From the NCBI GenBank assembly GCA_030068145.1, contig JAPJBO010000697.1, forward strand, positions 60,062 to 124,061: a stretch of 64,000 nt of DNA, given 5' to 3'. A program made the position numbers and the translations under genes. The notes beneath the pieces were generated by a model, which worked only from the letters and a program-made list of their open reading frames with translations, made no database searches and was not told where the DNA came from. Position 1 is the stretch's first letter. Each line of letters opens with the position of its first letter. Positions 19,222 through 28,868 of this stretch are shown in pieces. This stretch comes from Diplonema papillatum (lineage: Eukaryota > Euglenozoa > Diplonemea > Diplonemida > Diplonemidae).

Positions 19222-19640
19222 CAAGAGGGCCGGCGACAAGGTGCGAGCCGTACCGCAAGCAGGACTCCGCAAAACGCTGAACGGCAGCTTTCGTCCCCAG
19301 ATGCAGTACCCGTCGGGATGGGAACGCAAGCAGGCCCGGATCACCCCTCAGAACTACATTCCAATGTGGACTTGCGGGTCGGCCGGAAAGGAAAAAGTCC
19401 CGAACTCGGCTAGCCAGCAATCTGTTTCTTCTAAACAACCTACCTATTGTGGAAGTGCATCGAACTGCCTAGCAGCAGTCGACCACAAGCTATCCACAGT
19501 CAGGTGGGCCTCCACCGTCAGGTGGGCTAGGCTAGATTCGGGGTGGCTTTTTGGCAGGGACAGGGACAGGGTTAGTCACGCCTTGGCGGTCCGGCCGTAA
19601 CGTCGAGCATTTCTTTTATTAATAGAACATCTGTACCGAC
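19222..19640. other. No feature recognised
   Basis: A forward open frame (19241-19600) has no recognisable domain and contains a short tandem duplication (GTCAGGTGGGCC). I would not call a gene. Confidence 0.35.
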
Positions 19641-19862
19641 GGGAACATTTCCGGAACAACGGTTGCACATGAAAGAGAAAACGAAGCCAACGAAAAAGTG
19701 CTAATGCAGGAAACCCCCCTCACCCCCTCGGAGAGGTTTATACCCTGTACACGCGAAGAACAAGAAACTTTTGCCTTGTCATTTTCATCACCTTTGGTCA
19801 GTTGATGCTGATCGTCCGTTGCTTCGTTTATCAGTGCAAGCCCCAACTCCGGAAATGTTCCC
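19641..19862 (-). mobile_element. MITE with GGGAACATTTCCGGA TIRs, copy 2
   Basis: Perfect 15-bp inverted ends. The body is the reverse complement of the copy at 8866, with high similarity throughout. Confidence 0.75.
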
Positions 19863-20150
19863 CACCATGCAATGCTGGAGGAATTAAGAACGCGCCACAG
19901 GCCATCCACGGCATTGCCTTGCGCTCCCTACCAATGACACAACTGTCCAGGGCAAAGCGTTCAACGAAAAACAGTTTCCCCCCTCACGTCATCATTTTCC
20001 AGTTTCAAGCGTGGTTTAGTCAGAGACGCGTCTTATTATTCTCCGTTTCTTTTTCTTCCTTTTTTTTGTCTCCTTTTCCTTCTTCCAGCATTATCCACAC
20101 GCAACCAACGTCAACGTACAAAATATTCTAACTTTCGCTCTCTTTTTCTT

Positions 20151-20350
20151 AAGAACATTTCCGGAGTTGGGGCTTCACTGGACGATCAGCATCAACTGAC
20201 CAAAAAAAGGTGATAAAAATGATAAGGCAAATGTTTCTTGGTCTTCGCGTGTACAGGGTATAAACCTCTCCGAGGGGTTTCCTGTATCAGCACTTTTTCG
20301 ATGGCTTCGTTTTCTCTTTCGTGTGCAACCATTGTTCCGGAAATGTTCCC
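20151..20350 (+). mobile_element. MITE with GGGAACATTTCCGGA TIRs, copy 3
   Basis: Same body as copy 1 with small deletions. The left end has AAGAAC instead of GGGAAC. It is followed at 20465-20486 by a G-run, then (GA)n and (TAG)n microsatellites (to 20520). 20521-20937 has no recognised gene. Confidence 0.7.
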
Positions 20351-20937
20351 GTCAGCACGGACGTACTATCCCTACACAAAAAAAAAGCCTATCCTTCTAT
20401 ACCCGTGCATCTGCCGAACGGCGGCCGCACTGATCCAGCCACTCTGGGTGCCAAGCTGTTATCGGGGGGGGGGGGGGGGGGGGGGGAGAGAGGGAAGGGG
20501 GAGAGAGTAGTAGTAGTAGTTTGAACATGTTATGCAGCAACAATCAGTGGCGATAGAGCACAAAGTAGGATGTGTCGTCTGCCGAAGCAGCCGGAGACAG
20601 CAGGCGCAGGGGGCAGGTCTTGCTTTACTTTTCTTTTCTTCATGGAGACCCGCCCCCGGCATCCCGACTGTCCAATCACTGTCGTTGGCCTGTTGCGGAC
20701 GTGTGCGTGTCAGCTGCCAGCCCCAAGCCACCCAAACGACACGCGTTGGCCAAAAAACGCCCCCCGAACCACCCCCTCCATATACAGTCAAGATCTGCAA
20801 ATAATAGGGTCGTAAGAAGCCCCAAACTGGCAACTTCCTACTCGGGTAGCCCTAAAAAGCTCCGGAAATCCAGAAAAAGTGGGCGGACGCCCGTTTAGTC
20901 TGGAATAATGGATGCAGAAAGCGAAACCACATAAAAC

Positions 20938-21085
20938 ATAACCAAGGTACCCACCGATCCTCTTACCTCGTGTAACCACCACTCTTACGACACTCAGAGC
21001 ACAAAGGATATCTTCCCATAACGACGAAGGTCACCTGGAGACTTTAAAACCCCGGAGTTTCAAGCGAACTGTCACTCTAATAACA
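20938..21085 (+). repeat. SINE-like repeat A, 5'-truncated
   Basis: Starts within the body at AACCAAGGTACCCACCGATC and ends with the full tail GGTCACCTGGAGACTTTAAA...CACTCTAA. Confidence 0.7.
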
Positions 21086-21264
21086 AGGCAACCCCTGCTC
21101 AACTGGGCTAGTGCTCGCGTGCCTTGATGGCACTTGCACTTTACAGGACTCAATGCTCGACAAGTGCATGCAAATTAATGTGGTTCATGTACTCAAAAGA
21201 ACTCAATGCTCAACATGTATGCACGTGACAGGGAAGCCGCCAAAAACCGGTACCAAGAAGACAG

Positions 21265-21492
21265 ACAGTCACCTACTGCGGCACCATACTGAGGAGGGCC
21301 TACCGTAAGTAAGGTATGTGGACAATGGCCGAAACCACCAATGACCAACGACCAAGGTACCCACCGATCCTCTTACCTCGTGTAACCACCACTCTTACGA
21401 CACTCAGAGCACAAAGAATATGTTCCCTTAACGACGAAGGTCACCCGGCGACTTTAAAACCCCGGAGTTTCAAGCGAACTTTCACTCTAAAA
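21265..21492 (+). repeat. SINE-like repeat A, full copy
   Basis: Body from CAGTCACCTACTGCGGCACC through CGTAAGTAAGGTATGTGGAC to the tail at 21433-21492. It is closest to the copy at 48537. Confidence 0.75.
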
Positions 21493-21944
21493 ACCACACG
21501 TACCAAAAAGACACAAGGTTTTGACCCTGCACGGTATGAGGGCCTTAGAAGGATGGACTTGGACCAGTGGTGGCGATTCCTGTCGCAAGGCTGCACAATA
21601 TGCCTACCCAAAAGCTCCTGACTCCGCACCCACTAGTCCTTTTAGTTGCACGTTTTGAAGCTTTCGTTTGATTCTGGCGCCACCAGACGAAGATCGAAGC
21701 GATCACGGCAGGCCACGAATAACTCTACGCTCGATCACGAAATGGAATGCCTGACTTCTTCCCCATCGTCGACCCGGAGACAGCCAAAACGGCCCGGAAA
21801 GACCGCACCGCGAAAGCGAGCGGGAATAGAACTTGACTTGGAAGTGACCAGTTTAACCTCATCCTCATATCATCGTTGACCCTCCCGACGGACGACGTCA
21901 TAAAGTAACACGAGCCCGTGCACAGTGCTCGCGTGCCTTGATGG

Positions 21945-22200
21945 CACTTGCACTATAAAGAACTCAATGCTCAACTTGTAGAACGTGGGGGGCCCAAGAC
22001 TACACACCACGAAGGAATGTACTTGGTGTCGGTCACAAACAGTCTCGGACATGGCTAGCCATAACCCATAACGAAAGCGTGCACCAAATATACAACCCGT
22101 AGCCATATAGCCCTTTCTTGCTCTAAGAGAACCCATTCCTGAACGGTCACACGGTGACCCTAAAACCCCGGAATTTCAAGCGAACTTTAACTCTAATAAA
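21945..22200 (+). repeat. SINE-like repeat B with common tail
   Basis: A head like CTCAACTTGTAGAACGTGGG, GGGCCCAAGA, and CTTGGTGTCGGTCACAAA is followed by AGAGAACCCATTCCTGAACG and the tail. Relatives: 28010, 32110-32318, 36300-36575 and 53882-54118. The body differs completely from repeat A, yet the tail is the same. Confidence 0.65.
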
Positions 22201-22204
22201 ACTG

Positions 22205-22310
22205 ATCGCTAGCCCAAACAAACTTCTGCCGGCAGAGTAAACATGCCTGAAGAAATCAGCTGCCTTCGGGTGGGCTAGTCTGACACTTGCTGCCGTCGGG
22301 GGAAAAAAAA
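22205..22310 (+). repeat. Short structured SINE-like repeat
   Basis: CGCTAGCCCAAACAAACTTC to GCTGCCGTCGGGGG, closely matching 8768 and 27787. It directly follows a common tail and precedes an A-rich tract. Confidence 0.75.
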
Positions 22311-22463
22311 GAAGGAAGAAGAAAAAGAAAACAAAAAATGAAAACGAAAAAGCTTTAGCACACAAAACCGCACAACCGGTCGTTTCTCTCTCTCTTTGAG
22401 TGAAACGGGTAACGCGCAAACAACAAGAGCGCAATCTCCTTCCACCCCCCGCACCCTCCTCCT

Positions 22464-22540
22464 CCCCGGGCTTACGCTCCGTTTTCGGCCTCAGAGAAAA
22501 TACGTGTGGGCCACATGTGGGCGCTTATGGTTCGAGGGGG
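22464..22540 (-). mobile_element. CAGGGCTTACGCTC MITE, end fragment
   Basis: GGGCTTACGCTCCGTTTTCG, then GCGCTTATGGTTCGAGGGGG is the reverse complement of the right end of the MITE at 36012-36303. A CTCGA-type MITE fragment (22543-22700, reverse) interrupts it at the A/T-rich run. Confidence 0.7.
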
Positions 22541-22542
22541 AA

Positions 22543-22700
22543 AAATACTCGACGGGCTGCCTTGTGCTTACTTCGAAGGAGGCTAGAGGGGGAGAAACAA
22601 TACAACTACAAAATGGGTCTTTTTTGTTGAACGCTTACGCCCGCCACTAAACCCAGATTTACCTGTGTTTCGTGTGGGCTACAGCACATTTACCTCCTTT
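22543..22700 (-). mobile_element. CTYGA MITE subfamily 2, fragment
   Basis: AAATACTCGACGGGCTGCCT at the left and ACAGCACATTTACCTCCTTT at the right correspond, in reverse, to 17040-17203 and 28925-29084. The other end is replaced by a common-tail fragment at 22704-22757. Confidence 0.65.
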
Positions 22701-22703
22701 GAT

Positions 22704-22978
22704 CTTTTACGGAGACCCTAAAACCCCGGAATTTCAAGCGAACTTTAACTCTAAAAGACAATGTTCGCATTCGTGCTGCATTGAATATCGGAGCTGGCAC
22801 GAACAGATGCTTCTGGCGAGGCAGTGCTCATAATGAATGAAGTGTACACCCAAAGAACCAACCCACACCCACATAGCACACCTATACCCACATACTTGCT
22901 CTAAGAGAACCCATTTAACAGAGGTCACCCCGGAGACCTTAAACCCCGGAACCTCAAGCGAACTTTAACTCTGAAACT
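22704..22978 (+). repeat. Two common-tail copies in tandem
   Basis: Tails at 22704-22757 (GGAGACCCTAAAACCCCGGA, TTCAAGCGAACTTTAACTCT) and 22920-22973, separated by about 160 bp. The intervening sequence has GCTCTAAGAGAACCCATTTA as in repeat B. Confidence 0.7.
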
Positions 22979-23242
22979 ACACGCGAATTTCACACCCCCC
23001 CTGCAGACACCTTTCCCCTCCCCGGCAGGGCTTACGCTCCACGTGTGGAACGTGTAGGTTTCCACACGTTAATTCTTTTTGGATTTTGTTCCCCCACGTG
23101 TGGATCCACATGTACCACATGTGGATTTTGATTTATTGGTCCACACGCAGGGGAGTCTAGGCCCACTTGCGGTCAAGGCCGCACAGCCCAGGTGTCGCCA
23201 AATCCAGTAGCGACGCTATTTTTTTTTTTTTTTTTTTTTTTT

Positions 23243-23359
23243 GTAGGAAAAGAAACTTGTTTCTTTGAAGACTAATAATAATCCGAACGACAGGTTTGCC
23301 GCTCCCAATCCGTCCAGAGGAACAAAGTAGCTTGCTTCCCCTCCCTCCCTTCCCACTTG
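23243..23359 (+). repeat. Split direct repeat A1
   Basis: A 117-bp block starting GTAGGAAAAGAAACTTGTTT and ending CCCTTCCCACTTG. It recurs as A2 at 26991-27107 with no difference that I could see. It starts right after a 24-base T-run. Confidence 0.92.
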
Positions 23360-23378
23360 TTCGCACTTCCCATCGACG

Positions 23379-24134
23379 ATGCCGAAAGTCACCGAGGCTT
23401 ACTTGGCCGGACTGACCGTGGTCGAGCTGAAAGCGCTGGCCGCGGAACTCGGTGTGGTAGTCGCCGGGATCCAGCGAAAGCGGGAGCTGCAGGCCAGGAT
23501 TCTGGCAGAGAAAGACGGGGAGGAGGCGCGCGCGGAAGACGCCGATGATGGCGACAGCGACGAGGACGAAGATGACTCCGACGAGGCGGAGGGTGAAGCA
23601 CCGGCACGAGCAGCCCTGCCCGCAAACAGGAAGCCGGTGTGGAGGACCCCGCCGCCGCCGACCGCATCCGAGGCCGCCAGCTCGTTCAACTGGCTGCGAG
23701 ACCCGTGGCTGTTCTACGACACGGCCCATCGCGAGTGGGGACCGGAGACGTTCCGGGCCCGGGCCGCGAAGCGGGAGGCGGAGGAGCGGTTCGCCCGCAT
23801 CCGCAAGCTAACTCCCAAGATCGAGGACGCCCTCGTGCAGGAAGTCATCGACGACGAGATCCGCGCGCTGATCAAGCGGAAGCTCGACCAGCGCGCCGTG
23901 CAGGCCGTCGAAAAGAAGGCGCGGTGGGCGGACTACCCGTCCGACATTCGTGAGTTGGTCGAGGACGTCGACAAGGAGGTCGACCGGCAGAGGAAGGAGA
24001 CGAAGAAGACCCAGGCCAGTCGCGGCTCGGGTAAGGGCGCCCCGCCGTATGTACGGCGTGGATACGGAAAAGGCGGCAAAGGCGGAAAGGGCACAGGAGG
24101 AAAAGGCAGCAAGGGCAGCCGTCCTTCTTGGTGA
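23379..24134 (+). CDS. Gag-like ORF1 of the YR element, SAP-like N-terminus
   Basis: A 251-residue frame starts 20 bp after A1. Residues ~5-45 (TVVELKALAAELGV...KRELQARIL) resemble a SAP DNA-binding motif. An acidic stretch (DDGDSDEDEDDSDEAEGE) follows, then a helical charged middle and a glycine/lysine-rich tail (GKGGKGGKGTGG) likely to bind nucleic acid. It is the position and character of ORF1/Gag in PAT- and Ngaro-type elements. The SAP call is inferred from pattern only. Confidence 0.75.
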   Translation: MPKVTEAYLAGLTVVELKALAAELGVVVAGIQRKRELQARILAEKDGEEARAEDADDGDSDEDEDDSDEAEGEAPARAALPANRKPVWRTPPPPTASEAASSFNWLRDPWLFYDTAHREWGPETFRARAAKREAEERFARIRKLTPKIEDALVQEVIDDEIRALIKRKLDQRAVQAVEKKARWADYPSDIRELVEDVDKEVDRQRKETKKTQASRGSGKGAPPYVRRGYGKGGKGGKGTGGKGSKGSRPSW

Positions 24135-25092
24135 CTGCCCATTCGAAGAACCCCCCCGGAGGGCCGGCGGCCAAGCGAGCGGGCCGCGGGACGACCGCCG
24201 GACGCGCAGGGGACGCCCGCTGAAGGAAATCGCACACATCCCGGGTGCGAAGGTCCAGCGGGCCCTGCTCGACATCATCGACGCCGCGTACGCCGACAGC
24301 ACGTGGCAGAACATCGCCTACACCCACGCGAAGTGGAGGCGGTACGTGCGGAAAGTGGACCTCCTGGGCGCAACCGTGGCGGACCAGGTCCTGAGTTGGA
24401 TCGGATGGATGCAGGCCGACGGGCTGAAGGCTTCCTCCATCCTGACAGAGATGGGCAACGTCACCGCCGCTCTGAAGCTCCAGGGGGTCACTTTGGAGGA
24501 CCCTCGTCTCCGGATGGTCCTCAAGGGGCTGGCGAAGATGAAGGTGGAACAGCCGAGGGACCAGGCTCGCCCGATCTCGAAGAGGCTCATGTGGGACGTC
24601 GTTCAGCGAGCACCTCCGAAGGCCGCAGCGGTATTCGCCATAGCGTGGCTGACCTGCAGCCGGATCGGAGACGTGCGGCGGACCCCTGCATCGGACGTGA
24701 CATTGAAAGGGGAGCTGATGGAGCTGAGCTGGAGGCAGCGCAAAGACTGGCGCAACATCGGCGTTGTGACGACGGTGAGGACGGGCCCGTGGCGCGAGTT
24801 CGTGGAGCGGCACCTGCGGTTGCTGGCCCCGACCGATACGCTGGGGGGCGATTGGACGACAGCGAGATTCGCGAGCCTCCTCCCCAAGACGTACAGCGGA
24901 CACAGCATCCGCCGGGGCGCGGCTCAGTTCGCTTTAAAACACGCGTCAGCCGAGTCAGTGCGGACGCTGACGTTGCACGCCACCCTGACGGGGCTCATCC
25001 GGTACGCCCCGCTTGCTCACCGACGTCAGCAGATCCGAGCCAGCCGCGCTCTCGCAGACGCGGGGACAGGCGACGAAGAGAGGGAACCGTGA
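24049..25092 (+). CDS. Tyrosine recombinase of the YR element
   Basis: About 347 residues from the first ATG in this frame, overlapping the end of ORF1. The fold-defining parts are visible: an N-terminal core-binding-like region (NIAYTHAKWRRYVRKV), the first catalytic arginine in TCSRIGDVRR (~residue 203), the H-x-x-R box in SGHSIRRGAAQFA (~residue 283) and a terminal tyrosine in IRYAPLA (~residue 317). It would integrate a circular DNA copy. It precedes the RT, whereas in DIRS1 and Ngaro, as I recall, it follows. Confidence 0.85.
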   Translation: MYGVDTEKAAKAERAQEEKAARAAVLLGDCPFEEPPRRAGGQASGPRDDRRTRRGRPLKEIAHIPGAKVQRALLDIIDAAYADSTWQNIAYTHAKWRRYVRKVDLLGATVADQVLSWIGWMQADGLKASSILTEMGNVTAALKLQGVTLEDPRLRMVLKGLAKMKVEQPRDQARPISKRLMWDVVQRAPPKAAAVFAIAWLTCSRIGDVRRTPASDVTLKGELMELSWRQRKDWRNIGVVTTVRTGPWREFVERHLRLLAPTDTLGGDWTTARFASLLPKTYSGHSIRRGAAQFALKHASAESVRTLTLHATLTGLIRYAPLAHRRQQIRASRALADAGTGDEEREP

Positions 25093-26723
25093 ACGAGCGG
25101 TCAACCCTCACCCGCCGGGATGACCCTGCCCCGGCCGTCCGCGATGTACTTGCCGCGGCAAATTTTTCTCTAAGCGACGCCGTGCTCTCGTGGGACCCTA
25201 CGACGTTCCAGGCCGTCAAGCGATTGCGCGACCCCGCGCCCCCGACGGCGAGGATAGCGCAGAAGGCGCCCTCCAGGCTGCGATACGACCGTTGCGACCG
25301 AATCGCGGGAGTTATCGGCCACAGAAGATGGATGGACGACTCCAGGTGGGTTCGCGACCACGATTTCTTCTACCGTTTCTTTGGTCCGTTCAAGGGGCGG
25401 AGTGTTCTGACCAGGAAGCCGGACTTGCATCCTGGGCACGCCCGTGACGTCGCCATGTCCAGCGTCACACGTAAGGTGGCGCACGCCAGTCCGATCGTCG
25501 AGATGAAGGTCTTCACCATCGCGAAGAAGGGTCGGACTGACGAGGGGAGGCTTATTTGCTGGCCGGAAACGTTGAACGGCCACCTGCCCAGAGAGCAAAT
25601 CCCCGCCACGTCGCTCCCGTCGAGAGAGGAGATCTGGGACACAGTAAGGTCAGCTAACGTGGGGCTAGAAGTAGACGCCCTGAGCTTCTTCCACGCGTTC
25701 GAGCTGGACCCACGGATACGTCCTTGTTTCGGCATGCGCCTGCCTCATGGCAAGTTCCAGATGGAGGTGATGCCTATGGGTTGGAACGTATCGATGGCGG
25801 TTGCCACATCGTTCTCGGACATGGTCAGCAGCTATGTCACGACAAATTGCGCCTCGGGCAGAGTGACGCCCTGGGTGGACAACTTTTTTCTTTCGGCCCG
25901 TGACAAGTCTGGCATGGCAGAGCTCTGGGACGCCTGGACCCGTACGGCGGAATACGTGGGACTCGAGACCAAGCCAGTCCAACAGGGTCCGGCCGAGCGC
26001 GTCCAGTGGCTCGGTTTGGATGTCGACCTCCCGTCCAATAGGATCCGCGCGCCGCGCAGCGTCACCACCGCTCTCGGCCCGGCCATAGACGCGGTTTCAG
26101 GAGGCTCGTCCTTCAGAGACATCTACCGGGTTCTGGGCGTGTGCAATTTTTATTTGTATTTTCTAGGAATGGATGGATGGGACTTCCCTGTCTTGAGCCT
26201 GTTTCAGTCCAGGGTCGGCAGGCTACTGCATGAGCGACCAGCCCTGTGGGACTCCCCGTACACTCCGTGGCCGTCGCTCGTGTCAACTCTGCGGAGACTG
26301 CGACGTGCCATAGCCGGGTGGAAACGGATACCGCAGGCCGAACAACATAGGCTGTGCGAGCTTTGGACTGACGCGTCGACAACTGGCTGGGGAGCCCTGT
26401 CGCGCGGGTTGTTCTCTTCGTGGGGTGCCTGGACACCGTTGGAGGCAAAGCACCCGATCCATCGTCTGGAGGCGCTGGCCCTTCTGACAGGGGTGGAGAA
26501 GCTGCTGCGCCGGGTCCGCTCCCCCGTGAGCATTCGGGCTTTCGTAGACAACTCGATATGTGTTTACGCTTTCAAGAGGGGACGTTGCAAGGACCCGCTG
26601 ACAGCCCGGATCCTACGGAGAGTCAAGAGAGCAGCACGTCTCCAGGGTTCGAGCATCGAGCTGAGGTTGGTTAGCACCAAAGAACAGCTGGCCGACGCGC
26701 TGTCTCGTCAGGTTCCGAAGTAG
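25089..26723 (+). CDS. Reverse transcriptase / RNase H of the YR element
   Basis: The third frame begins where the recombinase ends, with a four-base overlap. It carries an RT palm region of the DIRS/YR type (FGMRLPHGKFQMEVMPMGWN, followed by the VTPWVDNFFLSARD block), a connection region (GLDVDLPSNRIRAP), and an RNase H domain starting LWTDASTTGWGA and containing HRLEALALLTGVEKLL. It ends in KEQLADALSRQVPK. No ATG stands at the junction; coupling or frame switching between such overlapping ORFs is common in this family but is not shown here. Confidence 0.85.
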   Translation: MNERSTLTRRDDPAPAVRDVLAAANFSLSDAVLSWDPTTFQAVKRLRDPAPPTARIAQKAPSRLRYDRCDRIAGVIGHRRWMDDSRWVRDHDFFYRFFGPFKGRSVLTRKPDLHPGHARDVAMSSVTRKVAHASPIVEMKVFTIAKKGRTDEGRLICWPETLNGHLPREQIPATSLPSREEIWDTVRSANVGLEVDALSFFHAFELDPRIRPCFGMRLPHGKFQMEVMPMGWNVSMAVATSFSDMVSSYVTTNCASGRVTPWVDNFFLSARDKSGMAELWDAWTRTAEYVGLETKPVQQGPAERVQWLGLDVDLPSNRIRAPRSVTTALGPAIDAVSGGSSFRDIYRVLGVCNFYLYFLGMDGWDFPVLSLFQSRVGRLLHERPALWDSPYTPWPSLVSTLRRLRRAIAGWKRIPQAEQHRLCELWTDASTTGWGALSRGLFSSWGAWTPLEAKHPIHRLEALALLTGVEKLLRRVRSPVSIRAFVDNSICVYAFKRGRCKDPLTARILRRVKRAARLQGSSIELRLVSTKEQLADALSRQVPK

Positions 26724-26851
26724 TGAGGACCTCTCATCCGTCCTCGAGACTGTTATTCGCATCATATTTCTTTCTCACGTCATAATTTCTTTTTTATTCA
26801 CGCCCGGGAACTGTTTGTAGTGACTTCACACAAGCGACTACGCGCAGGGAT

Positions 26852-27272
26852 GCACCACTTCATGTGGTCAGCAGCAAGATTAACAGCTTTCTGGCTTCAC
26901 CTTTTGCTCCAACTATACTGCGCGCGGCAAGCAGAGCAGGAGCGGAGGACGAGAGTGACAGACACAAGCATAGGAGTGAGGATTTTATTAGTAGGAAAAG
27001 AAACTTGTTTCTTTGAAGACTAATAATAATCCGAACGACAGGTTTGCCGCTCCCAATCCGTCCAGAGGAACAAAGTAGCTTGCTTCCCCTCCCTCCCTTC
27101 CCACTTGCTTCATTTTTCTTCGGAGTTCCCGTGGCACCACTTCATGTGGTCAGCAGCAAGATTAACAGCTTTCTGGCTTCACCTTTTGCTCCAACTATAC
27201 TGCGCGCGGCAAGCAGAGCAGGAGCGGAGGACGAGAGTGACAGACACAAGCATAGGAGTGAGGATTTTATTA
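26852..27272 (+). repeat. Split direct repeats B1-A2-B2
   Basis: B1 (26852-26990) starts GCACCACTTCATGTGGTCAG and ends GTGAGGATTTTATTA. A2 (26991-27107) follows without a gap. After a 26-bp spacer, B2 (27134-27272) repeats B1. The B1/A2 junction ATTTTATTA-GTAGGAAAAG joins the sequences found at the outer right and left ends, as expected of a circle-junction copy. Confidence 0.92.
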
Positions 27273-27469
27273 TTGCCGTTCGCACATAGGGGGGAAAGGT
27301 TTTTTTTTTTTCCCCTCGAACCATAAGCGCCCACACGTGGACCACACGTATTTTCTCTGAGACCGAAAACGGAGCGTAAGCCCTGCTCCCCGGTGCGGCC
27401 TCCTCTTTTTTCCGCTGCTAGAAAGGCCTACTCGGGTGCCTTTCCTTTCTCTCTGGCTGGCAGTTCGCC

Positions 27470-27787
27470 TCGCCAATACCGAAAACAGGGGATTAGCTTC
27501 TATATCCACATTTGGACTGTCAGTCCATATTTGGAAAAGCCGGCGGGGAAAAAGAAGAAAAAAATGGCACTGCACCATCACCCAGGCCCCCGGCAGAGGT
27601 GGCCAATGTGCAATCCGAGGCACTCAGGGCCCAGCATTGTGAAGATACGTCGCGTCGCGCTGTGTTGAGCCCATTCCTGAGTGAGGACGCAAAAAGCCGT
27701 TAGCGGTCCAAATTTGGAAAATGTGCCGGAAACCAAGCTAATGCCCTGACCGAAAAACGAAAAAAAAAAAAAAAAAAAAAAAAAAAA
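27470..27787 (+). repeat. Dispersed repeats shared with 11.7 and 13.1 kb
   Basis: 27470-27545 repeats 11700-11775, and 27565-27755 repeats 13120-13300. Here they are adjacent, so they may be parts of one longer repeat. An A-tract follows at about 27759-27787. Confidence 0.65.
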
Positions 27788-27885
27788 CGCTAACCCAAAC
27801 AACTTCCGCCGGTAGAGAAACCTCGCCTAAAGAAATCAACTGCCTTCGGGTAGGCTAGTCTGACACTAGTTGTCGTCGGGAAAAA
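27787..27885 (+). repeat. Short structured SINE-like repeat, clean copy
   Basis: CGCTAACCCAAACAACTTCC to CACTAGTTGTCGTCGGG lies between an A-run of over 20 bases on the left and another of about 20 on the right. It is the best copy for judging folding: GCCTTCGGGTAGGC and CTAGTCTGACACTAG are hairpins, with CAACT/AGTTG able to close them. Confidence 0.75.
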
Positions 27886-28009
27886 AAAAAAAAAAAAAAA
27901 GAAAACGAAGTGTATCTAACAGTGGCAGTAAACGGAAGCGCAAGGGCTACCGCCAGGTTGCTGGGAACACTGTAAACTTGCTAGCCTACCCCGACCGAAC
28001 TTTACAAAG

Positions 28010-28195
28010 AGGCCCCCACCCTGCCTCTGTACGCGCGTGGGGGGGACCAAGACCAAATTCTTAGCAAAGTTGTCCTTTTGGCGTCGGCCTCATGAAAGCT
28101 AACGTGTCACTACCCGCCTCCCAGCCTCAATGGGCAACGGGAGGTTCTAAAACACGGAATCTTTAAACCTCAAGAACAAGCGCTACAATGAGCAA
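28010..28195 (+). repeat. SINE-like repeat B relative, diverged tail
   Basis: CGCGTGGGGGGGACCAAGAC, then TTCTTAGC... and a diverged tail GGGAGGTTCTAAAACACGGA, with GCGCTACAAT at its end. Confidence 0.5.
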
Positions 28196-28475
28196 CACAG
28201 ACTGGCCACCTGCCACTATTCCAGTGGCCATTTTGTCGCTGTGGAATGTAAAATACCTACCGTAACCATCCGTAGACGGAAGAAATATGTTGGACCGGAT
28301 TTATATTGGACCGAAAAAAATGAAACCCCTGAAGTCTCAAGCAAATCTTTACTTCAAAGGACCCCACACCACCCCGCATGCCAATTGAAGACGTACCACC
28401 GACCTTCTTAACACGAGAAACAGTTCACAGAAAAAAAATGCGAACTTTCACCCGGACAAAAAATTCATGAACGGT

Positions 28476-28700
28476 CACACGGAGACCCTAAAACCCCGGA
28501 ATTTCAAGCGAACTTCAACTCTAAAAAAGTCGAAAAGAAAATGTTTAGAAAGCGTGACAACAATACACGGTGCCGCCAAAGTCTTGGCAACAGAGAGAAA
28601 AACGCGTCTCTTCACCATTTCCCACGTACGTATATATTCCCAGCCTGCAATGGTCAGCCGGAGACCCTAAAACACCGAACCTCTGCACAACAAACGGTAT
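28476..28700 (+). repeat. Two tail copies
   Basis: A standard tail at 28476-28528 (GGTCACACGGAGACCCTAAA, TTCAAGCGAACTTCAACTCT) and a diverged one at 28652-28692 (GGTCAGCCGGAGACCCTAAA). Confidence 0.65.
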
Positions 28701-28868
28701 AAACACAGATACCCCCCCCCTGGAACTGTACTCGCATCGCATGGCGCCTTAAGCAGATCCCCCTTCCTTCGCCCAAGCCCAGACCGAAAGTAGCCCAGCA
28801 CTTACCTGGCGCGCCTGACCCAGCGGGCTACGAGGGTCGAAAAAATATCACCTACCCCATTTCTTCTT

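Larger units (their letters stand above)
23243..27272 (+). mobile_element. YR retroelement with split direct repeats (PAT/Ngaro-like), whole-looking
   Basis: The order is A1 (23243-23359), three open frames, B1 (26852-26990), A2 (26991-27107), B2 (27134-27272). A1/A2 and B1/B2 look nearly identical, and this A1...B1A2B2 arrangement is diagnostic of split-direct-repeat YR retroelements. Parts are a Gag-like ORF, a tyrosine recombinase and RT/RNase H, all forward. The element looks whole and young. It sits in a T-run of a hAT MITE without an obvious target duplication, as expected for recombinase integration. Confidence 0.9.
23018..27393. mobile_element. hAT MITE (CAGGGCTTACGCTC) split by a retroelement
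   Basis: The MITE runs from 23026 (CAGGGCTTACGCTCC) to 27385 (GGAGCGTAAGCCCTG), a perfect inverted repeat. It is flanked by a perfect 8-bp duplication, CTCCCCGG, at 23018-23025 and 27386-27393. Without the insert at 23243-27272 the MITE is 330 bp. Its interior (CACGTGTGGATCCACATGTA, GGTCCACACGCAGGGGAGTC, and after the insert GCCGTTCGCACATAGGGGGG) matches the uninterrupted copy at 36012-36303. Size, TIR and duplication length fit hAT. Confidence 0.9.

Noticed and set aside
22085-22115. CCGTAGCCAT resembling the dinoflagellate spliced leader
   Set aside because: Only about ten bases match, inside a repeat body, with no gene behind it; too weak to infer lineage.
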